14,016 bases of DNA from JAZDLC01 sp043802345 (lineage in GTDB: Bacteria; Planctomycetota; B15-G4; JADJEK01), in assembly GCA_043802345.1 (NCBI GenBank), contig JAZDLC010000418.1, positions 1 to 14,016 on the forward strand. Reading direction: 5' to 3'. This document shows positions 1 through 7,269 of this stretch, piece after piece (the first letter of the stretch is position 1; the number at the start of each line of letters is the position of its first letter). The position numbers were made by a program, and so were the translations under genes. The notes beneath the pieces were generated by a model, which saw nothing but the letters and a program-made list of their open reading frames with translations, ran no database searches and was not told the origin of the DNA.

Positions 1-1
1 G

Positions 2-3000
2 TTCCTCGGGGTGGCCATGAGCGGGCTCCTGGTCTACATGTTGCTTCTCGGCCGGTATCCGGTCGATTGGGAAGGTCGGGCCCACGAGCGGCTCGCGGCT
101 CAGGACTGGACCGGCGCGGTGGAGGCAGCCACCAAGTGCATCGAGCAACAGGAAGGGAACTACGACGCCCTGTTCCTGAGAGCCCGGGCCTACACCTCCC
201 TCATGATGATGCAGCGCGCCCTGGATGACGTGGAACGTGCGATCGAGCTGAATCCCGGTTCCTCAGCCTTGATCGGCTTCAAGGGAAACCTGCTCTCATA
301 CATGGGCGAGGACGAGAAGAGCATCGAGTTCTACGACGAGACGATGAAGGCGGTTCCGGACGACCTGGGAATCCTGATGATGGCGGCCAAGGCCCGGTTG
401 ACCTACTTCAACAAGGTCTCCGAAGGCATGGTGAGCAGGCTTGAGAAGAACCACCCGTATCGCCTCTCGCTCCAGAAGTACCTGGCGGACTACTACGCCG
501 CTCCCAGGGAGGGTTCACGCCACTTCCGCCTGCTGATCGACCCGCTCCCCGGGGCGCTTCTTTCCGAGGAGGTCTCGGCCGACCTGGATCTGACCTGGAG
601 GCTGCTGAACGATGCAGACCAGTTGATGCGCGAGCCGAGGGTGCAGCTGTTCGGCACTCCAACCGCGCGCATGCTGCGCGCGGAAATCAACCTGATGCTC
701 GGCCGGCTGCTCGCCGCGAAGGAGGACCTTCAGGTCCTGCTCAAGACGAGCCTCGCGAACCCCCTGAAGATCCAGACTCTGGATCTGCTCGCGCGGGTTC
801 TGCGCAAGCTGGGCTCCCACGAGGCAGAGGCGAAGATGCTGCGTGAACGGGTCGATCTGATGGGAGGGCTGGAATCCGCGCCGCTCACGTTCCTGGCGGA
901 CATGTTCGAGGCAGAGTTCAAAGCCGCCGAACAGACCGCATCCCTGCGGCTGTCCTGCATCAGCAAGCTGGACCGTCATCTCGAGGTCTACCGGCACGAG
1001 GACATCCGTTCCCTGGGATATCGCGGCGTCGCCGCGCTGAAGTGGCAGGACAATGCGGCCCTCGCCACGAAATATCTGAAGGAGGTCCTGGACGTGCTGC
1101 GGATGCAGCGCGGCAAGGACCCATCCGTCGCGGAACCAAGTCGTGCCAGGCTTTTCATCCTGACCCTGATCGAAGCGTACGAGCGCTCCAACCAGGCCGA
1201 CAAGGCTGTTGCGACCATCGCCACGCTGATCGATCTGGCCCCCAAGGAGTCGGAGTTCATGATCCTCCGCTCGCAATTCCTGGAGAGAGCGGGGCTCCAC
1301 GACAGTGCGTCCACGGACCTCCTGCGCGCCATGCGCTCCTCCTCCAGGGACATGAAGCTCTTTCGGTGGTGGCTCGAGAGCGCGTCGAAGGTGAAAGATG
1401 ACTTCGGCGACACGCCGGTGGACAGGGCGGTCGCGGCCGCGAATCGCTGGCGAGCACTGAAGGCGGCGCTCAAGGAAGAGCTGGCGGATCAGTACGCGCA
1501 GTTCGGCGTGGACCGGTACAAGAAGGTGCCGGGCCGGCGGTCCCGGCGCATGGCGGCGATTGAAGAGCTGTCCAAACGCGCCACCGAGCGGCCGATCGAG
1601 GCGTGGCTCATGGCCGAGGAGTTCGGCCGGCTGGGCGAAACCGTGGAATCAAGGAACTTCCTGTTCAGGGCGGCGACCAAGGAACCGGACGTGATGGTGT
1701 TCCGGTACCGCCTGGGCCAGTACCGCCTCGACCTGGGAATGTATGACAAGGCCGCCGAGGACTTCGAGACGATCCTGCGGCGCGATCCCTCCGACGGAGA
1801 GGTGGCCGAACTGGCAGTGGACGCCTGGCGCATGGCGGGCGATCTGGAACGATCCCGGCGCGTGCGGCGCGATGTGATGCTCGCCGATCCGAGAGGGGCG
1901 GGACTCCGGCTCGCGGTCATGGCAGCGCTCAGCAATGGCGACATCGAGACCGCGCAGAAGACCATGGAGCCGTACGCGAACCAGCAGGACGCGGACATGC
2001 AGCACCTGCGCGCCCAGGTAATGCTCGCGGCGGGGGAATTCGCCGAGGCGAGGGACGCCCTCCGGCCGCTGCTCGCCAGCGATCCGGAATCAGCGACCTT
2101 GCTCCGCGACATGCTCAGGGCTCTCGCGGGCATGGACAACATTGCTGAGTTCCTGATAGTGGTGGAGCGGTTCGTCAACCTGCCGCGCCTGCTTCCTTCC
2201 GGTGAGATCGAGCAGCTCCTCTCGACCCTCGAGGACCAGGGGCATTACGGCCAGGCCGCCTACATCGGGAACGAGGTAGCGCAGAGGTACTTCGAGGAGG
2301 TCGCGCTCGCTTTCAAGTGCCGGGCCGCGCTCGACGCCCTCAAGGGAGGCAATCCGACCCTGCTGAGGAACCTCCGCGATCAGAAACTCCTGGCCACGGG
2401 TCTGAGTGACGAGACGGTCCGGGCCGCGTTCGGATTGACCCTGCGGGAGGACGGCCCGCACGCGGCGGCGGAGTACCTCAGGGCGGCCCGGGAATTCGAC
2501 CACGATGCGGACTGGGCGATCCTGCCGACCGCAGCCGCGTTCGCGCTGACCCCCTTCGTGATCGAGCTGAGCAACTTCCTGAACCGCTACCACACGATGC
2601 TCCCGGGTGAGGAGGTGCCGCTGGAGGACGCCTTGCTCTGGTGGCTGACCTACTCGCGCACGAGCAAGCGCCCCACGCGGCAGCTCACGCTGACGCCGGG
2701 AGCCGAGGGCGAGATCACCTGGCTGAAGAGGTCGCCCAGGGCGTCGGACGGCACCCTCGCGGAAGTCGATTACATCAAGATGCTGCTGTTCGACTTCGCC
2801 GGCCCCGGGTTCGAGCTCGACGCGGCGCGTCATGCCGCGCGGGTTCTGGAAGCCGGCCTCGAGGCCCAGACCGCCGCGAGGTACCTGAGCGAACGCCTGC
2901 TCGAGGCGGGAGAAACCGCAGAGGCGCGGAAGCGCCTGGAGGACGCAAGGGCCAAGTCCACCACCGACATCCGGTCGTATGAGATGATGGGCCGGCTGAT

Positions 3001-4066
3001 CGTGCTCACCGACAATACCGGTGACGATCTGGCGCAGCTCGGAGAGCAGGGCGCGCAGCTATTCCCGAGTGAGCTGAGTCCGCTCCGCTTCTTGGGCCTC
3101 GCGGCCGTCGTGAAGCGCGATCCAAAGACCGCGCTGGAGTTCGCGGAGGCAGCGCTGAAACTCTCCCCGGGAGACCTTCTGACCCTCAAGTTGATGGTCA
3201 GGATCGCCGCGCTCGATCCAACGGATCGTCCTCTCGCGGTTCGCATCGCCCAGATCGCGGCGGACCGGCAGATCAGCGACCCGGTGGTCAATGCGTTCGT
3301 CGCGCTGAGGTTCGGCGGCAGGGTTGAGGAGCCCGCGGCCGCCATCAGCCTGCTCCAGAACCTGCTGCAATACTCCCCTCGGTCGTATCCGCTCTCCCTG
3401 GCCCTGGCGCGCCAGTTGGCGGCCACGGAGGATGACGCCGGACTGACCGAGTTGGCGAAGCAGCTCAACCAGGAGATCCCTGGCGATGCCGATGCCGCCC
3501 GCTACCACGAGACCCTGCTGACCATCTCCGACACCTTCAGGGAGAGGGCTCTATTCGACGACGCGGCCGCGCTCCTCGACGCCGCCAATCTGGCAAACCC
3601 CGCCCGGCTGGAACTTCATGCGCGCCGTGCCCTGCTGCTGCATCAGAGCAATAATCAGGCTGGCGCCATCGACGAACTGAGGCTGGCCTGCGTGCTTGCT
3701 CCTCACAACCCCAGCCTGCTGTTCCAGTATGGCGAGCTCTTGATGACCGAGAGAACCGACCAGGCCGAGCCGCTCATTGCCACGCTGCTCAAGCTGCGCG
3801 ATATGGCCGGAAAGAGCCCGCGCTTTCGCGCTCTCCTGGGCTTGATCATGTTCAGGTCTGACGACCTGGTGCAGGCCGGCAATCAGTACGAACTGGCGGC
3901 GAAGGGCGAACCGGAGAACCTCGAGTACCGCTACCAGCTCGGGTTGATGCGATACCTGAAAGGCCGGGATGGCGAGGCAAGGAGGGCTCTTGTGTCGCTG
4001 CCCCTTGACTCGGAGTACGGGAAGAAGGCCCGCCCCATTCTGGAAGCGCTCAGTCAGGACAAGTGA
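2..4066 (+). CDS. Large TPR-repeat protein with N-terminal membrane segment, 5' end probably cut by the window
   Basis: The frame is open from base 2 to a TGA at 4064-4066, at least 1351 residues. GTG at 11 and ATG at 17 are possible starts. Because the frame runs through the edge with hydrophobic residues (FLGVAMSGLLVYMLLLG), I think the true start lies upstream and this is the end of a membrane anchor or signal segment. The rest is soluble and built of helix-turn-helix TPR units. Numbering from GTG 11, clear units lie near residues 23-48, 51-82, 85-117, 560-593, 661-694, 1020-1055, 1197-1232 and 1272-1335, many closing with the usual Asp/Asn-Pro. No catalytic motif is visible. TPR arrays bind proteins, so a periplasmic or membrane scaffold is likely. 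XrtA loci often carry a TPR lipoprotein, PrsT; this protein is longer and its visible N-terminus does not resemble PrsT, so I give no symbol. It converges on the EPS operon with a 13-nt tail overlap. Confidence 0.9.
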   Translation, partial: FLGVAMSGLLVYMLLLGRYPVDWEGRAHERLAAQDWTGAVEAATKCIEQQEGNYDALFLRARAYTSLMMMQRALDDVERAIELNPGSSALIGFKGNLLSYMGEDEKSIEFYDETMKAVPDDLGILMMAAKARLTYFNKVSEGMVSRLEKNHPYRLSLQKYLADYYAAPREGSRHFRLLIDPLPGALLSEEVSADLDLTWRLLNDADQLMREPRVQLFGTPTARMLRAEINLMLGRLLAAKEDLQVLLKTSLANPLKIQTLDLLARVLRKLGSHEAEAKMLRERVDLMGGLESAPLTFLADMFEAEFKAAEQTASLRLSCISKLDRHLEVYRHEDIRSLGYRGVAALKWQDNAALATKYLKEVLDVLRMQRGKDPSVAEPSRARLFILTLIEAYERSNQADKAVATIATLIDLAPKESEFMILRSQFLERAGLHDSASTDLLRAMRSSSRDMKLFRWWLESASKVKDDFGDTPVDRAVAAANRWRALKAALKEELADQYAQFGVDRYKKVPGRRSRRMAAIEELSKRATERPIEAWLMAEEFGRLGETVESRNFLFRAATKEPDVMVFRYRLGQYRLDLGMYDKAAEDFETILRRDPSDGEVAELAVDAWRMAGDLERSRRVRRDVMLADPRGAGLRLAVMAALSNGDIETAQKTMEPYANQQDADMQHLRAQVMLAAGEFAEARDALRPLLASDPESATLLRDMLRALAGMDNIAEFLIVVERFVNLPRLLPSGEIEQLLSTLEDQGHYGQAAYIGNEVAQRYFEEVALAFKCRAALDALKGGNPTLLRNLRDQKLLATGLSDETVRAAFGLTLREDGPHAAAEYLRAAREFDHDADWAILPTAAAFALTPFVIELSNFLNRYHTMLPGEEVPLEDALLWWLTYSRTSKRPTRQLTLTPGAEGEITWLKRSPRASDGTLAEVDYIKMLLFDFAGPGFELDAARHAARVLEAGLEAQTAARYLSERLLEAGETAEARKRLEDARAKSTTDIRSYEMMGRLIVLTDNTGDDLAQLGEQGAQLFPSELSPLRFLGLAAVVKRDPKTALEFAEAALKLSPGDLLTLKLMVRIAALDPTDRPLAVRIAQIAADRQISDPVVNAFVALRFGGRVEEPAAAISLLQNLLQYSPRSYPLSLALARQLAATEDDAGLTELAKQLNQEIPGDADAARYHETLLTISDTFRERALFDDAAALLDAANLANPARLELHARRALLLHQSNNQAGAIDELRLACVLAPHNPSLLFQYGELLMTERTDQAEPLIATLLKLRDMAGKSPRFRALLGLIMFRSDDLVQAGNQYELAAKGEPENLEYRYQLGLMRYLKGRDGEARRALVSLPLDSEYGKKARPILEALSQDK

Positions 4067-4902
4067 GCGATGAGTTCCAGGGGGCCGAAGCGAAACTGGC
4101 GCAACAGCCGCTCCAGACGCTCCCCCGTCCTGGCCAGCCCGTGGTAGTGACGGAAGGCTCGGAGGCCCGCTCCGAGCAGTCTCGGCTGCCCCTCGTCAAA
4201 CTCCCAGGGATGCAGGTACAGCACGCCCGGATGCCCGTCCCGGTTCATCGCCGAGAGCGCGCGTCGGATCAGCGCCAGCGGCAGCAGGCGCAGATATCCT
4301 CCACCGGCCGCGGGGAGATTCATGCCGAGACAGCGCAGGGTCAGGAGCGGGATTTCGATCAGCGATCCTGACGGGGTGTCGACCCGCACCGCAACCCTGG
4401 AGAACTCCGGATAGCCGTACCGGTCGTGCCGGACCGGGAAGATGCTCGAGTCGTACCGGTACCCCTCCTCCACGAGAATCTCCAGCGCCCACGCGGTCGC
4501 CCTGGTGATCGAGAAGGTCGAGGCCCTGAAGCCATGGACCTTGCCGCCGATGGCATCCTCCAGGATCTCGCGGGAACGGCGAGCCTCCTCCCGGAAACGG
4601 TCCGGACCGAGCTCTCCGGCCATCTGATGCGACATTCCATGGGACGCCACTTCATGGCCGGCCGCATGCACCTCTCGCACCAGACCCTTGTCCCGCTCGG
4701 CAACCCATCCAAGGAAGAAGAAAGTCGCCTTGACCTGATGCCGGGCCAGCTGTTCCAGCAACCTGCGGGTCGGAACCGCGACCCTGCGTTCCTGGCTCTC
4801 CCAGCTCTCCATCGGCGCTACCTCGCGGAGGTTGAGGGCGTGGAAGTGCTCCTCGACATCGAAGCTCAGGCCATTGACCGGTTCCTCGCCCGGGCTCCTC
4901 AT
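4054..4902 (-). CDS. XrtA-system-type polysaccharide deacetylase (NodB fold)
   Basis: The 282-residue product is predicted to remove N- or O-acetyl groups from the exopolysaccharide. It matches the exosortase-A-associated deacetylase family (TIGR03006 type) from recalled family patterns. Visible motifs are SFDVEEHF (13-20, motif-1 Asp15), SHGMSHQ (87-93, metal-binding His88 and His92), the RASTFSIT loop (126-133), YDSSIFPVRHDRYGYP (150-165), GGGYLRLLP (200-208) and YLHPWEFD (229-236, His231). The C-terminal segment around RHYHGLARTG is also typical. The ATG at 4902 overlaps the upstream transferase stop (ATGA) and has an AGAGG 7 nt ahead. Length is normal and the catalytic set looks complete, so the enzyme should be active. 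There is no obvious signal peptide, so it may act in the cytoplasm or be exported in an unknown way. It is the last gene of the leftward operon, and its stop lies inside the 3' end of the TPR gene. Confidence 0.95.
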   Translation of the reverse strand: MRSPGEEPVNGLSFDVEEHFHALNLREVAPMESWESQERRVAVPTRRLLEQLARHQVKATFFFLGWVAERDKGLVREVHAAGHEVASHGMSHQMAGELGPDRFREEARRSREILEDAIGGKVHGFRASTFSITRATAWALEILVEEGYRYDSSIFPVRHDRYGYPEFSRVAVRVDTPSGSLIEIPLLTLRCLGMNLPAAGGGYLRLLPLALIRRALSAMNRDGHPGVLYLHPWEFDEGQPRLLGAGLRAFRHYHGLARTGERLERLLRQFRFGPLELIAHLS

Positions 4903-6086
4903 CGGGCAGCCTCTTTCCGGTCCTCGAGCAGGCTCTTCGCCAGTTCCACGATCCGCTCCGCGTTCCTTGTCCAGGTGAATCCGCCCTCGATCACCCGCCG
5001 CCGGCCGCCCCTTCCCACCCGCTCCCGCAACGCGCGGTCCTCCGCAAGCCGCACCAACTCGCGAGAGAACGAATTCGCGTCGCTCGGATCGAACAGCACG
5101 GCCGAATCCCCGTGGGTCAGGACTTCCTCGAGGTTCTCCTGGCGAGGAGCGATGACAGCCACGCCCCGGGCCAGATACTCGAACAGCTTCAGTGGCGAGG
5201 CATAGGCGGTCGCGTGCGGTTGCAGGGCGATGTCGAAGGAATCGATGAAGCCGGGGATCTCCGCGCGGTTCAACACGCCGCCGCTGATCACCCGGTCCCG
5301 GATGCCAAGGGAGGCTGCCAGGCGCCGAATCGGCTCCAGGGCGGGGCCCTCCCCTCCAATCAGCAGGACCGCGTCGAGAAGAGGTCCATCCGCGGCCGCC
5401 GCCATCGACTTCACCACCCGCTCGAGGCCATGCCACGGCCTGGGGAAGCCGACGAACCCGAGCACCAGACGCCCCTCGAGGCCCAGCTCCTTTCTTACCC
5501 GGTCGCTCCTGTCCGTCAGGAACTGGTCGGGCGCGATACCGTTCTGGATCACATGGATCTTCCGCTCCGGCACGCCGTCCTGGACGAGGATCCGCTTCAG
5601 CACCTCCGTGACCACGAGCACGGCGTCCGCCTCGCCCAGCGTGCCCACTTCCCGGCGCACCTCCCGATCGAGGTTTCTGAGCCGGCCTTCCGCCGCCTCC
5701 TCCCGGGCGAGCGGAGCGTTCACCTCCAGAAGCAACGGGATTCCGAGGCGCCGGGCGGCCCGCGCGCCAACCCGGTTTCTCAGGGCGTGCCGCTCGTAGA
5801 GAAAGTCGGCTCGCAGCGCGGCCGCCTCCCTGGCCACCCGGCCGCTGAAGACGACCTCGTATCCGTACGCGGCCAGGGGGAGCAGGGCATCCGGAATCAG
5901 CGCTCGCAGGCGGGCCATCCCGCCCCGATGCCCACCCATCTCCCCGGTACCCGCGTCGCTCTCGTCACCGCCCGGGGAAACCACTCGCACCTCGTGCCCG
6001 AGGCCGCGCAGCGCCCCGATCAGCTCGGAGATATGCACCTCCTGGCCGTCCCTGGACGCGGTTCGATGGTGGTACAGAATGCGCAT
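4899..6086 (-). CDS. GT4-family glycosyltransferase
   Basis: The 395-residue product is a GT-B fold retaining transferase that should add one sugar from a nucleotide donor to the growing EPS repeat unit at the cytoplasmic membrane face. The N-terminal acceptor domain opens MRILYHHRTASRDGQEVHIS, with the H-x-H-I-S-E-L pattern seen in transferases of similar EPS loci. The donor domain has QNGI (181-184), FVGFPRPWHG (211-220), IGGEGP (243-248) and SPLKLFEYLARGVAVIAP (297-314). In the E-x7-E element the second Glu (E303) is present, while the first position is Tyr, which is common in this subgroup. The ATG at 6086 shares its base with the preceding TGA (TGATG) and has AGAGG 8 nt ahead; the 3' end overlaps the deacetylase start by 4 nt. 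Donor and acceptor sugars cannot be told from sequence. Confidence 0.92.
   Translation of the reverse strand: MRILYHHRTASRDGQEVHISELIGALRGLGHEVRVVSPGGDESDAGTGEMGGHRGGMARLRALIPDALLPLAAYGYEVVFSGRVAREAAALRADFLYERHALRNRVGARAARRLGIPLLLEVNAPLAREEAAEGRLRNLDREVRREVGTLGEADAVLVVTEVLKRILVQDGVPERKIHVIQNGIAPDQFLTDRSDRVRKELGLEGRLVLGFVGFPRPWHGLERVVKSMAAAADGPLLDAVLLIGGEGPALEPIRRLAASLGIRDRVISGGVLNRAEIPGFIDSFDIALQPHATAYASPLKLFEYLARGVAVIAPRQENLEEVLTHGDSAVLFDPSDANSFSRELVRLAEDRALRERVGRGGRRRVIEGGFTWTRNAERIVELAKSLLEDRKEAAR
4910..4914 (-). promoter_or_regulatory. Ribosome binding site for the deacetylase
   Basis: AGAGG on the minus strand, 7 nt before ATG 4902 and inside the end of the preceding transferase gene. 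It supports this start over the long upstream extension of the same frame. Confidence 0.7.
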
Positions 6087-7269
6087 CAGCGCGGCCTCTC
6101 GAGTACCTCATGGAAAACGCGGTGAAGGCCGTCGGCGGTCTGCTCCCAACCCATCCCCTCGGCGTACCGCCGGACGTGCTCTCGATCGAACTCCAGCAAG
6201 AGCGCCGCGCGAATCGCATTCGAGAGCGCGGCAACCGTGCGCTCCCGAACCAGCAGCCCGACCCGCTCGTCAGGAATCGCCTCCACCGATCCGTGGACGG
6301 CGGTGGCCACCACCGGCGTGCCGCAGGCCATCGACTCCAGCAGGACATTCGGCCACCCTTCCCGGCTGGAGGCCAGCACCGAGACGTCGGCCGCGGAGTA
6401 GACCGCTGCCAGCGCATCATGCTCGACACCCCCCAGGAACCGCACCTGATCGGCGATCCCGAGCTCACGCGCCAGCTGCCGCAACGCGCCCTCTTCCGGG
6501 CCGTCGCCGGCGATGACCAGTTGCGGGCGCGTCCCTTCCTCGAGCCCCGCCAGGGCCCGCAGCGTCAGGTCGTGCCCCTTCCTTCCGACCAGGAAGCCGA
6601 CCGAGACGATCACCTTCCGGGTGAGATCCAGTCCCAGCTCCTCGCGGCACCTTGACCGATCGAGCGGACGAAAGCGCGTTGCGTCGACTCCGTTTCTGAG
6701 CACCACCACGCGCTCCCGATCGGCGCCGCATTCCACCGCGATGTCGGCCAGAGCTTGCGAGACCGCGATGACCGCGTCCGCGGCAGGAGCGCGAAGCGCA
6801 CCTGCCCCCTCAGGGAACGGAAGCCGGGCAGCAGGTTCACGTCGGTGCCGCGGACGGTCAGCACCATCGGCACGCGCAGCCGCTGCTTCAGGAGGGCCGC
6901 CGCGAAGCCGTCCGGATAGGCATAGTGGGCATCGATCAGGTCGAACCCGAACTCGTGCTTCAGCCGCCGCACGGAGCCACGGACGCCGGCGTGATACAGC
7001 AGGCCCTGCACCGGCACGCCGACCTTTGGGATCATCAGGTAGCGCGGGTGGCGAATCGAGAAGCCGCCCCATTCCTCGCGGGCCGGGGTTCGGGCAAAAT
7101 GCGCATACTGCTCGCTCCGCAGCCAGCGAGGGAAGTACGGAACGGGAGCGACCACCTCGATCTCCGCGCCGTGCCGCTCCCGAAAGAAGGCCATCCGCTC
7201 CCGCACGAAGAGACCGTGGCGCGGGGCCTTCTCTCCGGGGAAGAGGGAAGTCAGGGTCAGGAGCTTCAC
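6086..7269 (-). CDS. GT4-family glycosyltransferase, broken by a 1-nt frameshift
   Basis: Two frames together encode one normal GT4 transferase of 394 residues. From GTG 7269 the first frame gives MKLLTLTSLFPGEKAPRHGL and an ordinary acceptor domain to about residue 161 (GQVRFAL). It then runs out of register and stops at 6610. The homologous continuation is in another frame: AADAVIAVSQALADIA, NGVD, SVGFLVGRKG, and a complete E-x7-E element (REGWPNVLLESMACGTPVVA), ending at TGA 6086. Adding one base near 6785 (CTCCTGCC) rejoins them, and 1184 nt plus one gives exactly 395 codons. GTG 7269 overlaps the amidotransferase stop (GTGA) and matches family N-termini better than an in-frame ATG at 7293. 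If the frameshift is real, the product would be a dead fragment of about 219 residues; if it is a read error, this is an active EPS transferase. Confidence 0.85.
6095..6099 (-). promoter_or_regulatory. Ribosome binding site for the fourth glycosyltransferase
   Basis: AGAGG on the minus strand, 8 nt before ATG 6086, inside the 3' end of the preceding gene. It fits the TGATG stop-start junction. Confidence 0.65.
6784..6789 (-). other. Frameshift point in the third glycosyltransferase (one base missing)
   Basis: Going leftward, the codons for RFAL end at 6787 and the codons for AADAVIAVS begin at 6784 in a different frame. Only two bases (6786-6785) lie between them where one full codon is expected from GT4 relatives, which read R-F/Y-A-L-x-x-A-D-x-V-I-A-V-S. 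A single inserted base restores the frame. The exact position could vary by a few bases. There is no long homopolymer here and no X-XXY-YYZ slippery heptamer, so programmed frameshifting is unlikely. Confidence 0.75.

Noticed and set aside
663..683. Perfect inverted repeat, 9-bp arms (CCGCGCGCA / TGCGCGCGG) with a 3-nt loop
   Set aside because: It lies deep inside the TPR coding sequence without a T-run. Short GC palindromes arise easily in such DNA, and I see no regulatory context.
2..4066. Naming the TPR protein PrsT
   Set aside because: The position next to XrtA-type genes is suggestive, but the length and visible N-terminus differ from PrsT and no lipobox is visible in the window.
4903..5436. 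N-terminal extension of the deacetylase frame by about 178 codons
   Set aside because: The extension runs through the coding sequence of the fourth transferase in another frame and is Gly/Arg/Pro-rich. The family N-terminus (VNGLSFDVEEHF) begins just after ATG 4902, which has a good ribosome site.
5112..6125. Open frame of 337 codons on the plus strand
   Set aside because: It is antisense to the fourth transferase, whose GT4 motifs explain this stretch.
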